Positions 19,543 through 28,404 of a DNA stretch of 64,000 bases are shown here, piece by piece; the first letter of the stretch is position 1; every line of letters begins with the position of its first letter. The translations under genes and the position numbers were made by a program. The notes under the pieces were generated by a model. It saw only the letters and a list, made by a program, of their open reading frames with translations, had not been told where the DNA came from and searched no databases. Origin of the DNA: Rhodoplanes sp046000175 (GTDB taxonomy: Bacteria; Pseudomonadota; Alphaproteobacteria; Rhizobiales; Xanthobacteraceae); assembly GCF_046000175.1 (NCBI RefSeq), contig NZ_JBEOMB010000025.1, positions 33,107-97,106 of the forward strand, read 5' to 3'.

Positions 19543-19621
19543 GGTCCGGTCGAAGGACCGGATCGTCCGGTCGGTGACCGGACCGTCCGGTCGAAGCCGG
19601 ACCCGTCCGGCCGCGCCGGCC
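19543..19621. repeat. Array of four short hairpins in the rpsB-tsf spacer
   Basis: Four successive palindromes built on GTCCGG/CCGGAC lie in the 5' leader of tsf: CCGGTC-GAAG-GACCGG, TCCGGTC-GGT-GACCGGA, GTCCGG-TCGAAG-CCGGAC and a less regular fourth copy (CCGGCCGCGCCGG). They occupy most of 19543-19621, starting 32 bp upstream of the tsf start codon. Confidence 0.6.
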
Positions 19622-19736
19622 CCGGGCATCCACGACTAACTTGACGTCCCCGTGACGATGCCGCCGACCGGCGGACCGGCGGCTGCATTCGCGGGTCGAA
19701 GGCGGCGCGGACCCCTGCCCGGCGCCGCCCTTGTCG

Positions 19737-20741
19737 TCACTCGGCCTCGGCGCTCAGCTCCTTGGCCTTGGCGATCCACTTCTCGACCCGGCCCGGCAGG
19801 CCGACCGCGTCGCCGACATGGCTCGCCGCGTCGGGGCCGAAGGCGGCGATCTGCCAGTAGTGGAAGATGCCGAGGTCGTTGAGCTTGCGCTCGATCGCCG
19901 GCGACACGCCGGTCAGCTTCTTGAGGTCGTCGGCGACGCCGCGCGGCCCGGAGAGCTGCTCGTAGCCGACGCCGCCGGGGGCGGCCTCGCCGGGCAGATC
20001 CTCGACGATCGGAGCCTCGGCCTCGCCGATGTCGATGCCGGCCTCGCCGTGGGCGCGCGAGATGCCGTCGATGGCGGCGCGCGACACGAGATCGCAGTAC
20101 AGGCTGATCGCCCGACCGGCGTCGTCGTTGCCCGGGACGATGTAGGTGATGCCGTCCGGGTTGCAGTTGGTGTCGACGATCGCGGCGACCGGGATGCCGA
20201 GGCGCTTGGCCTCCTTGATCGCGATGTCCTCCTTGTTCGTGTCGATCACGAACAGAAGGTCGGGCAGGCCGCCCATGTCCTTGATGCCACCGAGCGCCCG
20301 GTCGAGCTTGTCGCGCTCGCGGGTGAGCGTCAGCCGCTCCTTCTTCGTGTAGGCCTGGGCCTCGCCGGAGGACAGCATCTCTTCGAGCTTGCGCAGCCGC
20401 TTGATCGACTCCGAGATGGTCTTCCAGTTGGTCAGCGTGCCGCCGAGCCAGCGCGAGTTGACGTAGTACTGGGCGCAGCGCTTGGCGCTGTCGGCGACGA
20501 TGTCCTGGGCCTGGCGCTTGGTGCCGACGAACAGGATGCGGCCGCCGCGGGCGACCGTGTCCGAGATCGTCTTCAGCGCCTGGTGCAGCAGCGGCACCGT
20601 CTGGGCGAGGTCGATGATGTGGATGTTGTTGCGGGCGCCGAAGATGTAATCCTTCATCTTCGGGTTCCAGCGATGGGCCTGGTGGCCGAAATGCACGCCA
20701 GCTTCGAGCAGCTGGCGCATGCTGTAATCAGGCAGCGCCAT
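19737..20741 (-). CDS. rpsB: 30S ribosomal protein S2, long form
   Basis: Small-subunit ribosomal protein. The first 230 or so residues are standard S2 (LLEAGVHFGHQAHRWNPKM, then RNNIHIIDLAQT, SRWLGGTLTN and PDLLFVIDTNKED). At 334 residues it has a C-terminal extension of roughly 90 residues, including a helix-hairpin-helix-like stretch (DDLKKLTGVSPAIERKLNDLG). This extension is common in Hyphomicrobiales S2. The start at 20741 (MALPDYSM) is the family start. Confidence 0.96.
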   Translation of the reverse strand: MALPDYSMRQLLEAGVHFGHQAHRWNPKMKDYIFGARNNIHIIDLAQTVPLLHQALKTISDTVARGGRILFVGTKRQAQDIVADSAKRCAQYYVNSRWLGGTLTNWKTISESIKRLRKLEEMLSSGEAQAYTKKERLTLTRERDKLDRALGGIKDMGGLPDLLFVIDTNKEDIAIKEAKRLGIPVAAIVDTNCNPDGITYIVPGNDDAGRAISLYCDLVSRAAIDGISRAHGEAGIDIGEAEAPIVEDLPGEAAPGGVGYEQLSGPRGVADDLKKLTGVSPAIERKLNDLGIFHYWQIAAFGPDAASHVGDAVGLPGRVEKWIAKAKELSAEAE

Positions 20742-20896
20742 TGAGTCTTCTCCGGTTTTTCCTCCGCGGATCATGTAGCCCGGACGATTTTCGCGTGAAC
20801 GCGAAAGGGTCGCCCGACGCCACCGGACGGCACGAAGCCTACGGAATCCGCGTGTGAGATGGCGCGCTTATAGGGGCGCGGGCCCCAAAATGCAAC

Positions 20897-20928
20897 GGGG
20901 CGGCCGGGACTTCCGTCCCGACCGCCCC
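20897..20928 (-). terminator. Terminator of the manganese catalase gene
   Basis: A 14-bp nearly perfect stem (GGGGCGG-CCGGGAC with GTCCCGA-CCGCCCC, one mismatch) closes a TTCC loop 26 bp after the stop codon. Going left on the minus strand it is followed by GTTGCATTTT. Confidence 0.7.
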
Positions 20929-20953
20929 ATGAAGCCGGCCTGTCTGCCCGGCT

Positions 20954-21865
20954 CTATCGGGACTTCTTCCAGAGCTTGGTGGCGATCTCGTACATCTCCT
21001 CGGGCGCGTAGTCGGGCGCGAAAGCCGACGGGGTTCCCTCCAGCTCCGGGATCTTGCCGCCCTCGGGCGGCCCGTCGACCACCTCGAGCGTGCCCTTCGG
21101 ATCGTCGGGCAGCGCCTTCTCGCCGCCACCCCAGATGCCGGCCATCTCCTTGTAGTCGTCCGGGCTGAAGCGGTAGAGCCGGCGGTGGGACCCCTCCTCC
21201 AGATACTTGGCGGACTCCGGGATCCGGTCGGTCGGGATGTTCGGGGTCGGCAGCATCTTCTCGATCTCGACGCCGGTCAGCTTCTTGAGCGCCAGCGCAT
21301 AGGCGTGCGCGTGGACGCCGCCGCGCACCAGCAGGTAGCCACAGACCTCGCGGCCGGTCGGGTCGGTCAGCGTCTCGTAGACGCGCAGCTTGTGCAGTCG
21401 CGCCCCGCATTCGAGATGGAAGTTGTGCAGGAGGTCGAAGATCACGTTCCCCGTGGTGGTGACGAAGTCCATGTTCCACGAGGCGCCGTTGGAGTTCATC
21501 GGCATGGCGCCGCCGCCGTTGGACAGGAAGGAGGCGGCGAGCCGGATGTCCTTCATGTCCTCGAACGGCGCCGCACCGATGTCGTACTCCTCCGGGTCGC
21601 CGGGGCCGTTGTTGAGCATCGCGACACCGGTGGAGACGAGCTCGACATGACCGAGCTCCTCGGCCGTGATGTTGGCGACCAGGCTGTAGAACGGCTTGAG
21701 CTTGGACTTGCTGCGAAAGTTGAAGCTCTGGAACAGGTAGTTCCCGAGCGTGGACATCTCGCCGTACTTCCCCCCGAGCAACTCTTGCAGCGCGGCCGCC
21801 GCGTTCGGGTCGGCCTCCTTCGGCATCGGCAGCTCGGTCTGCAGGCGATCAATGCGCAGGAACAT
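20954..21865 (-). CDS. Manganese catalase family protein
   Basis: Non-heme catalase expected to dismutate hydrogen peroxide at a dimanganese centre held by a four-helix bundle. The 303-residue protein has the ligand helices ANITAEELGHVELV (Glu and His) and FHLECGARLHKLRVYE (Glu and His), plus an earlier Glu near GGKYGEMSTLGNYL. The C-terminal 70 residues are acidic and proline-rich. It forms a single unit with its own terminator. An unknown gene lies 65 bp upstream on the same strand. Whether the metal site is active cannot be shown from sequence alone. Confidence 0.9.
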   Translation of the reverse strand: MFLRIDRLQTELPMPKEADPNAAAALQELLGGKYGEMSTLGNYLFQSFNFRSKSKLKPFYSLVANITAEELGHVELVSTGVAMLNNGPGDPEEYDIGAAPFEDMKDIRLAASFLSNGGGAMPMNSNGASWNMDFVTTTGNVIFDLLHNFHLECGARLHKLRVYETLTDPTGREVCGYLLVRGGVHAHAYALALKKLTGVEIEKMLPTPNIPTDRIPESAKYLEEGSHRRLYRFSPDDYKEMAGIWGGGEKALPDDPKGTLEVVDGPPEGGKIPELEGTPSAFAPDYAPEEMYEIATKLWKKSR

Positions 21866-21930
21866 CACGGTCTCCGGTTGCCCCCGTCGGCCAACCGTGC
21901 CCGTCCGGCGTTGTTCCTCGTGATGCGGGA

Positions 21931-22419
21931 TCAGGCGGCCAGACGGCCGTGGCCGGATCGCAGGGCCTGCGGCTCGGGTGCCATGAGGATATCCTCGAGC
22001 GGGTCGTCGAGCGGCGCCGCGGCGGCGAGCGCCGCGGCGCGGGCGGCGCGGCGCACCGCGCGGGCCTCGGCCAGCGCCATCCGCATGGCGAGCCGGCTGC
22101 GCTCGATCAGGTCGTCGCGACGGGTGGCGCGCTCGCGCAAGGCCACGATGTCGGCGACCGGCACTCCGGTCGCCACCAGGGCGCGGTCGAACGACGGCTG
22201 GTCGTCGTGCACCAGGACGAGGATCAGGGCGAGGTCGCGGATCGTCCGGCGCGGCAGCGAGCGGTAGCTGCGGGTGCGGTGGCGCTCGAGCACCGACTGG
22301 GCGATGCCGGCGAAGGCCGCCTGCGCCACCGTGTGCTCGGGGGTTCGAAGCCCGGGCGCGGCGGCGTGGAACGCATCGATCACGGCGACGGACTTCGCGG
22401 TCGTGCGCTGGAAGAACAT
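21931..22419 (-). CDS. Unrecognised protein, Ala/Arg-rich
   Basis: A 162-residue protein from ATG 22419, with GAGG 6 bp upstream (GAGGATCGC). I do not recognise a family. It is soluble and predicted largely helical, with a repeated basic-alanine helix (about residues 105-145) and a middle segment RTIRDLALILVLVHDDQPSFD. There is no signal peptide or metal motif. It lies 65 bp upstream of the manganese catalase on the same strand and could share its transcript. Confidence 0.6.
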   Translation of the reverse strand: MFFQRTTAKSVAVIDAFHAAAPGLRTPEHTVAQAAFAGIAQSVLERHRTRSYRSLPRRTIRDLALILVLVHDDQPSFDRALVATGVPVADIVALRERATRRDDLIERSRLAMRMALAEARAVRRAARAAALAAAAPLDDPLEDILMAPEPQALRSGHGRLAA

Positions 22420-22658
22420 GCGATCCTCGTCGGTGGCGCGGCGGGACCATGATTTCGCCGAAGCGGTTAACGAGCGGTTAGGAGACACCGATAAACTCGA
22501 CGAACCCGAGACATGCTTACCGTTTCGATACTGTGGCACGGCGGCTCGTCCGGCCGTTGCACCGTGGGGCGCCGCGGCGCCCGGGCGGCGCGGAATCGTT
22601 CGAAACTGGCGTTCTCGCGCGGTAAGATCCGGGCCGTTCCGGGTCGCGAGAGGACCGC

Positions 22659-23582
22659 GTGCGCATCCATTCGGCCGCCATCGTGTATTTCGACGCCGTC
22701 CGGCGGGCCGGCTCGATCCGCGAGGCGGCGCGCCGCCTGAACGTCGCGTCCTCGGCCGTCAACCGGCAGATCCTCAAGCTCGAGGCGGAGATCGGCGCGC
22801 CGCTGTTCGAGCGGCTGCCGGCCGGCCTCAAGCTCACGGCGGCCGGCGAGGCGATCGCCCGCCACGCCCTCGTGGTGCTGCAGGACCTGGAGCGCGCCCG
22901 CTCCGACATCGAGGGGCTGCGCGGCGCCCGCGCCGGCCACGTCAAGATCAGCACCGTGGAGGGCGTCTGCGGCGCGCTGCTGCCGGAGGTGATCGGCACG
23001 CTGAGGGCGCGCGCCCCGCGCGTCACGGTCGCGGTGTCGACCATGGGGTCGTTCGCGATTCCCGACGCGATCGCGGCCGGCGACGCCGATGTCGGGGTCG
23101 CCTTCGCGCTGCGCCGGTCGCCGGAGCTGCGCCAGGTGGCGGTGAGCCGCTTCAAGCTCGGCGCCATCATGCCGCCGGGCCATCCGCTGGCGGGGCGAAA
23201 GACCGTCAGCCTCGCCGCCTGCCTCGACCACCCGATCATCCTGGCGACGCCCGACCTCTCGATCAACCAGCTCCTCGGGCCGGCGCTCGCCCGCCTGCCG
23301 CGCTCGTTCGAGCCGTCGGTCACCGCCTCGTCGATCGAGCTGATGCGCGAGCTCGCCGAGCGCGGCGCCGGCATCGCGTTCCAGACCCGGGTCGGCCTGG
23401 AGCGCCAGCTCGACGAGGGCCGGCTCGTCCATGTGCCGCTCGACAGCGGCGGGCCGGTGTGGAGCGACCTCGGCGTCTATGTGCGGGCCGGCCGGTCGCT
23501 GCCGGCCGTGCTCGACGTGTTCCTCCAGATCCTCGCCGCGGCGCTCGCCGACCGCGAGCAGCTGGAGAACGCGCGAGACTGA
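22659..23582 (+). CDS. LysR-type transcriptional regulator
   Basis: A 307-residue LysR regulator: N-terminal winged helix-turn-helix (about residues 1-60, with GSIREAARRLNVASSAVNRQI) and a periplasmic-binding-protein-like effector domain (about 90-290). It starts with GTG at 22659. It faces the same way as the downstream oxygenase gene, 94 bp away, and is divergent from the unknown minus-strand gene across 239 bp. It probably controls the catabolic and transport cluster that follows; the inducer is unknown. Confidence 0.92.
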   Translation: MRIHSAAIVYFDAVRRAGSIREAARRLNVASSAVNRQILKLEAEIGAPLFERLPAGLKLTAAGEAIARHALVVLQDLERARSDIEGLRGARAGHVKISTVEGVCGALLPEVIGTLRARAPRVTVAVSTMGSFAIPDAIAAGDADVGVAFALRRSPELRQVAVSRFKLGAIMPPGHPLAGRKTVSLAACLDHPIILATPDLSINQLLGPALARLPRSFEPSVTASSIELMRELAERGAGIAFQTRVGLERQLDEGRLVHVPLDSGGPVWSDLGVYVRAGRSLPAVLDVFLQILAAALADREQLENARD

Positions 23583-23676
23583 TGCCGTTTCGGCATCGGC
23601 CCGAGCCATATTCTCTTCTTTCGCGAACACGGCACCGCTGCCTAGGGTTTTTTCCATAGTCACGGAGGACCTGACC

Positions 23677-24657
23677 ATGGCGGCTACCCTCGACGCCGTG
23701 CGCATCGCCGAAGCGCACCTGCCGATCATCGACGTCTCCGGTCTCAGCGCATCGCGGCCGGAAGCCCGCGCCGCCGTCGGCGCGGCGCTGCGGGCCGCCT
23801 GCCTCGACAAGGGGTTCTTCTACGTGACCGGCCACGGCGTGCCGCAGGGCCTGATCACCGCCGTGCTGGCCGAATCCAAGGCGTTCTTCGACCAGCCGAT
23901 GGCGCGCAAGCAGGCGATCGACAAGGCGCTCTCCTTCTGCAACCGCGGCTACGAGCCGCTGAAGGGGCAGACGCTCGAGCCCGGCGCCCCGCCCGACCTC
24001 AAGGAAGGCTTCTACATCGGCCCCGACCTGCCGCTCGACGATCCGCGCGTCGTGGCGCGGCGGTTCAACCGCGGCCCCAACCAGTGGCCGACCGACCTGC
24101 CCGGCTTCCGCCCGACCATGCAGGCCTATTTCGCCGCCATGCTGGATCTCGGGGCACGGCTGATGCGCGGCGTCGCGCTGTCGCTCGACCTGCCCGAGGA
24201 CCACTTCTCGGTGTTCGACCGCGACCCGCTGGCGACGCTGCGCCTGCTGCACTACCCGCCGCAGCCCGCCAACGCGGCGCCGGGCGAGAAGGGCTGCGGC
24301 GCCCACACCGACTTCGGCAGCCTGACGCTGCTGCTGCAGGACGACGTCGGCGGCCTGCAGGTGTGGGACGAGGCGGGCGGCACCTGGATCCACGCTCCGC
24401 CGGTCCCGGGCGCCTATGTGGTCAATCTCGGGGACCTGATCGCCCGCTGGACCAACGGCCGCTACCGCTCGACCCTGCACCGGGTCGTCAACGTGTCGGG
24501 CCGGGAGCGCTACTCGGTGCCGTTCTTCTACACCGGCAACCCCGATCAGCCGATCGACTGCATCCCCACCTGCCTGGCGCCCGGTGATCAGCCCAAATAT
24601 CCGCCGACGACAGTCGAGGCGCATCTGAAGGACATGTACGCCCGGACCTACGCTTGA
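23677..24657 (+). CDS. 2-oxoglutarate/Fe(II)-dependent oxygenase, isopenicillin N synthase-like
   Basis: A 326-residue non-heme iron oxygenase. The N-terminal DIOX_N region starts at LPIIDVSGLS. The C-terminal jelly-roll domain has the iron triad HTD (in GAHTDFGSLTLLLQD) and the distal His in STLHRVVNVSGRERYS, and the oxoglutarate-binding Arg-x-Ser in RERYSVPFF. Family members hydroxylate or oxidise small molecules. GGAGG is well spaced before ATG 23677. It is the first structural gene after the LysR gene, ahead of a hydrolase and an ABC importer, which suggests breakdown of an imported compound. The substrate is not inferable. Confidence 0.9.
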   Translation: MAATLDAVRIAEAHLPIIDVSGLSASRPEARAAVGAALRAACLDKGFFYVTGHGVPQGLITAVLAESKAFFDQPMARKQAIDKALSFCNRGYEPLKGQTLEPGAPPDLKEGFYIGPDLPLDDPRVVARRFNRGPNQWPTDLPGFRPTMQAYFAAMLDLGARLMRGVALSLDLPEDHFSVFDRDPLATLRLLHYPPQPANAAPGEKGCGAHTDFGSLTLLLQDDVGGLQVWDEAGGTWIHAPPVPGAYVVNLGDLIARWTNGRYRSTLHRVVNVSGRERYSVPFFYTGNPDQPIDCIPTCLAPGDQPKYPPTTVEAHLKDMYARTYA

Positions 24658-24689
24658 GCCCGGCCTTACGCGCCCGTACGGCGACGGCG

Positions 24690-25541
24690 ATGCGGTTCGA
24701 TCCGGTGCTGCTGATCCACGGCGCCTGGCAGGGCGCGTGGGCGTGGGACGCCTTCGTGCCCGAGCTCGCCGCAGCGGGCCTCACGGCCGAAGCGCTCGAC
24801 CTGCCGGGCAACGGCACGACGCCGGCGACCCAGCCGGTGTCGCTCGATCTCTATGTCCGGCACGTGCGCGCCGCGATGGCCCGCATCGGCCGACCGGTGT
24901 CGCTCGTTGCCCATTCGGGCGGCGGCCTCGTCGCCTCGCAGGTGGCGGAGGCCGAGCCCGACGGCGTCGCCCGCATCGTCTACGTGACCGGCATGATGCT
25001 GCCCGACGGCATGGCCTTCGCCGATCTGGTGCGCAGCACGATCGACGAGCATCCGGAGGCGGCCGTCATCGGCCCGCATCTCGTCTGGTCCGACGACCGC
25101 CGCAGCAGCACCGTGCCGGAGGCCGCGGCGCTCGCCTTCTTCTATCACGACTGCCCCGCGGAGACGGGCCGCAGCGCCGCGCGAAAACTCACGGCGCAGC
25201 CGGAGGGCGGCCGCGCCGTGCGGCCCCGGCTCACCGCTGCGCGCTTCGGTCGCGTGCCGCGGCTCTATGTCGAGGCCACGGCCGACCGTTCCGTGGTCCC
25301 GATCTTGCAGCGACGCATGCAGGCGCTGGTGCCGGGTGCCACCATAGTATCGCTGCCGACCGGTCACGCCCCGCAGCTCGTCGCGCCGCGGCTGCTGGCC
25401 GAGGTGATCACACCGTTTCTCACGACGACGACGACGGCGAGCCGCCGCGTCGAACACGCCACCGCCGAACACGTCACGGCCGACGATCTCACCGCCGACG
25501 ATTTCGCCACCAGGCTTCCACAGCGAGAGAGGACTCGATGA
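24690..25541 (+). CDS. Alpha/beta hydrolase (EstC/methylesterase-like)
   Basis: A 283-residue alpha/beta hydrolase with the oxyanion motif LLIHGAWQGAWAWD, nucleophile serine in VAHSGGG, acid in VEATADRSV and catalytic His in LPTGHAPQLV. It resembles the salicylate-binding/EstC ester hydrolase group. The C-terminus has an unusual Thr-rich and repetitive acidic tail (TTTTTAS, then HVTADDLTADD). I use ATG 24690; a TTG at 24654 would overlap the oxygenase stop (TTGA) and add 12 residues. Its stop overlaps the next start (ATGA at 25538). Confidence 0.85.
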   Translation: MRFDPVLLIHGAWQGAWAWDAFVPELAAAGLTAEALDLPGNGTTPATQPVSLDLYVRHVRAAMARIGRPVSLVAHSGGGLVASQVAEAEPDGVARIVYVTGMMLPDGMAFADLVRSTIDEHPEAAVIGPHLVWSDDRRSSTVPEAAALAFFYHDCPAETGRSAARKLTAQPEGGRAVRPRLTAARFGRVPRLYVEATADRSVVPILQRRMQALVPGATIVSLPTGHAPQLVAPRLLAEVITPFLTTTTTASRRVEHATAEHVTADDLTADDFATRLPQRERTR

Positions 25542-26530
25542 CAGGCAGAGCGACCCGGATCACCATGCTGGCGCTGTCGCTGGCCGTGCTGCTCGGCACC
25601 CCCGGCCGAGCCGCCGAAAAGGTCACCTTCATGATCGACTGGCTGCCGGCCGGCGACAAGGCGGTGCCTTATCTCGGGGTGAAGAAGGGCCTGTTCGCCG
25701 CCGAAGGCCTCGACGTCGTGATCCAGAGCGGACGCGGCTCGAGCGACGTCGTCACCAAGCTCGGCACCGGCGCGGCCGACATCGGCACCGGCGGGCTCGC
25801 GGCGCTGCTGCAGGCCAAGGCCGAGACCAGCGTGCCCGTGAAGGCCGTGTACTCGATCTACACCAAGCAGGCCGACGCGATCTTCACCACCGAAGGCTCC
25901 GGCATCACCAGCCTGAAGGACGTCGCCGGCAAGAAGATCGCGACGGCGACCTTCTCGTCTTCGAATGTCGCGTGGCCGCTGGTGCTGCGCGCGAACGGCA
26001 TCGATCCGGCGAGCGTGCAGCTCCTGAAGGTCGATCCCGGCGCCCTCGCCCCGATGCTGGCCGCCGGCCAGGTCGTCGCCACCATCAACTGGGTGACGGT
26101 CGCGGCCGCCTTCGAAGGACCGGTCGGCGAGGCGAAGAAGAAGCTCGCGGTGCTGCCCTGGTCGAACTACGGCTACGACGGCTACGGCCTGTCGCTGTTC
26201 GTCTCCGAGAAGATGCTGAAGGAGCGACCCACGGTCGTGAAGAAGTTCGTCAAGGCCTATGCCGAGGCGACCCGGATGGCGATCGCCGACCCCAAGACCG
26301 CGGCCGAGGCGCTGAAGGCGATGGTGCCGGAGATCGACGTCGCCACGGCCGAGAAGCAGTTCGTCTCGTCGATCCCGCTGATGGTCAACGACGTCTCCAA
26401 GCGCGACGGCGACGGCGCCTTCGATCCCAAGCTGCTGAAGACCTCCTGGGAGTGGGTCGCCAAGGCGCAGAACCTGCCGCTCGACAAGCTCGACCCCGAG
26501 ACCGCGGTCGACCGCGCCGCGGCGAAGTGA
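25538..26530 (+). CDS. ABC transporter substrate-binding protein, NMT1/THI5-like
   Basis: A periplasmic binding protein of 330 residues: signal peptide (about 1-26, ending GRAAEK), then the NMT1/THI5/SsuA-type fold with VTFMIDWLPAGDKAVPYLGVKKG, the RGSSDVVTKLGTGAADIG loop, and ITSLKDVAGKKIA. This family binds pyrimidine precursors of thiamine, nitrate, sulfonates or aromatic acids. The pair with a deaminase and an oxygenase makes a nitrogen heterocycle plausible, but this is inference. It is coupled to the hydrolase by a 4-bp overlap. Confidence 0.9.
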   Translation: MTGRATRITMLALSLAVLLGTPGRAAEKVTFMIDWLPAGDKAVPYLGVKKGLFAAEGLDVVIQSGRGSSDVVTKLGTGAADIGTGGLAALLQAKAETSVPVKAVYSIYTKQADAIFTTEGSGITSLKDVAGKKIATATFSSSNVAWPLVLRANGIDPASVQLLKVDPGALAPMLAAGQVVATINWVTVAAAFEGPVGEAKKKLAVLPWSNYGYDGYGLSLFVSEKMLKERPTVVKKFVKAYAEATRMAIADPKTAAEALKAMVPEIDVATAEKQFVSSIPLMVNDVSKRDGDGAFDPKLLKTSWEWVAKAQNLPLDKLDPETAVDRAAAK

Positions 26531-26609
26531 GGAGCGCGCGCACGGCGGCCAATCGCGGCCGCCGTGATCCGCGACCGCATCTTCGCCGTCTCCGAGGGAT
26601 CGACTCGCC

Positions 26610-26692
26610 GTCATTCCGGGGCAGGGTGCCGGCCAACCGCCGTGGTCGCGGCTGGATTCCGGGTTCGGCGCTGCGCGCCGCCCCGGAATGAC
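26610..26692. repeat. Intergenic palindromic repeat, family A, copy 1
   Basis: An 83-bp element bounded by GTCATTCCGGGGC and its exact reverse complement GCCCCGGAATGAC, with an internal GGATTCCGGGTTC. It lies between the binding-protein gene and the ATPase gene. A second copy is at 43573-43680. Confidence 0.75.
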
Positions 26693-26745
26693 CACCGAAC
26701 TGATCAGCCGGATCCCGTATCGCAACGATCTCACAAGGACCGATC

Positions 26746-27525
26746 ATGCAGCCCCCGGTGATCTCCTTCAAGCGACTGGGCCAGGTCTTCGAGACCGCCG
26801 CCGGGCGCGCCGTCACGGCGCTCGACGGCGTCTCGTTCGACATCGGCCGCCACGAGTTCGTCGCCGTGCTCGGCCCCTCCGGCTGCGGCAAGTCCACGCT
26901 GCTGCGGCTGATCGCCGGTCTGATCGCGCCGACCCGCGGGTCGGTCGAGATCTACGGCATGCCGGTGACCGAGCCGCGCGACGAGATCGGCATCGTGTTC
27001 CAGCGCCCGACCCTGCTGCCGTGGTTCGACGTGCTGGGCAACGTCACCTTCCCGATGCGCCACAAATACGGGCGGGTCGGCGAGGCGGAGCGGACGCGCG
27101 CCCGCGAGCTCCTCGCGCTCGTCGACCTCGCCGACTTCGCCGACAAGCGCATCGACGAGCTGTCCGGCGGCATGCAGCAGCGCGTCGCGATCGCCAGAGC
27201 CCTGCTGCTCGACCCCGACATCCTGCTGATGGACGAGCCGTTCTCGGCGCTCGACGCGCTCACCCGCGACGAGATGAGCTTCGAGCTCCTGCGCATCTGG
27301 TCCGAGCGGCCGAAGACCGTGCTGTTCATCACCCACTCGATCCCGGAGGCCGTGCTGCTCGCCGACCGTATCGTGGTGATGACGCCGCGGCCCGGCCGCG
27401 TGCGGGAGATTCTCGACGTTCCGCTGCCGCGCCCGCGCTCCCTCGCCACCCTGACGGACCCGACCTTCCATGCGCTCGCCGATCACATCCGCGGCACCCT
27501 CTTCTCCCGCCCCGCCGCCGCGTGA
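26746..27525 (+). CDS. ABC transporter ATP-binding protein
   Basis: The 259-residue ATPase of the NMT1/nitrate-sulfonate-type importer. It shows Walker A GPSGCGKST, Q-loop FQRPTLLPW, signature LSGGMQQR, Walker B ILLMDEPF and switch histidine ITHS. It follows the binding protein after 215 bp that contain a palindromic repeat, and precedes the permease by 7 bp, so it may be transcribed at a different level from the binding protein. Confidence 0.93.
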   Translation: MQPPVISFKRLGQVFETAAGRAVTALDGVSFDIGRHEFVAVLGPSGCGKSTLLRLIAGLIAPTRGSVEIYGMPVTEPRDEIGIVFQRPTLLPWFDVLGNVTFPMRHKYGRVGEAERTRARELLALVDLADFADKRIDELSGGMQQRVAIARALLLDPDILLMDEPFSALDALTRDEMSFELLRIWSERPKTVLFITHSIPEAVLLADRIVVMTPRPGRVREILDVPLPRPRSLATLTDPTFHALADHIRGTLFSRPAAA

Positions 27526-27532
27526 GGCCGCC

Positions 27533-28387
27533 ATGACCGACACGACCGCGGCCCCCTCCGAGACCGTCGTTGCGGACGCCGACGCGCCCTCGTCGGCGCC
27601 CGCCCCCGCCGTGCGCACGACGCTTCTCGCCTGGCTCGACGGCCTCGCGCCGGGGCTCGCCTTCGCGGCGGCGCTCGCCGCGTGGGAGGGTGCGACGCAT
27701 GTGTTCGCCATCCCGTCCTTCCTGCTTCCCGCCCCGAGCGCCATCGTGTCGGCCGGGCTCGCGACGCCCGTCGACGTGTGGTTCGGGCATATCTGGGCGA
27801 CGCTGCGGGTCGCGCTGATGGGCTACGTCCTCGCCATCGCCGTGTCGGTGCCGCTCGCCGTCGCGCTCGCCTCGTCGCGGCTCCTGTCGCGCACCCTCTA
27901 CCCGATGCTGGTCGTGGTGCAGTCGACCCCGATCGTCGCGGTGGCGCCGATCATCGTCGTGACGCTCGGCGCCTCCGACCTGCCGCGCGTCGCGATCACG
28001 TTCCTGATCACGTTCTTCCCGATCGTCGTCTCGACCGTCACGGGCCTCCTGTCGACACCGGAGGAGCTGATCGAGCTGTCGCGCTCGCTGCGCGCCGGGC
28101 GCAGCCGCGAGATCCTCCACATCCGCCTGCCCTATGCGGTGCCGCACCTGTTCTCGGCCCTGAAGATCTCGACCACGCTCGCCGTGATCGGCGCCGTCGT
28201 CGCCGAGTTCGTCGCCGCCGAGCGCGGGCTCGGCTTCTTCATCCTGTTCTCCACCTCGTTCTTCAAGATCCCGGCGGCGTTCGCCGGCCTCGTCGTGCTG
28301 GTGGCGATCAGCCTGGTGCTGTTCCGCCTGGTCGGGCTGGCGCAACGGACCCTGGTGCCGTGGTCGCTGCCGAAATCCGAGCGCTGA
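27533..28387 (+). CDS. ABC transporter permease
   Basis: A 284-residue inner-membrane protein of the BPD_transp_1 (SsuC/TauC-like) family, with an Ala/Pro-rich cytoplasmic N-terminus and about six membrane segments. The coupling loop that contacts the ATPase is ELSRSLRAGRSREILHIRLP, an EAA-type motif. ATG 27533 follows the ATPase stop by 7 bp. Confidence 0.92.
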   Translation: MTDTTAAPSETVVADADAPSSAPAPAVRTTLLAWLDGLAPGLAFAAALAAWEGATHVFAIPSFLLPAPSAIVSAGLATPVDVWFGHIWATLRVALMGYVLAIAVSVPLAVALASSRLLSRTLYPMLVVVQSTPIVAVAPIIVVTLGASDLPRVAITFLITFFPIVVSTVTGLLSTPEELIELSRSLRAGRSREILHIRLPYAVPHLFSALKISTTLAVIGAVVAEFVAAERGLGFFILFSTSFFKIPAAFAGLVVLVAISLVLFRLVGLAQRTLVPWSLPKSER

Positions 28388-28404
28388 AGAGACAGCCCGC
28401 CGAG

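Noticed and set aside
23583..23676. A riboswitch before the oxygenase gene
   Set aside because: The 94-bp spacer has one small hairpin (GATGCCG-TTT-CGGCATC) but none of the conserved cores of purine, TPP, preQ1 or guanidine riboswitches.
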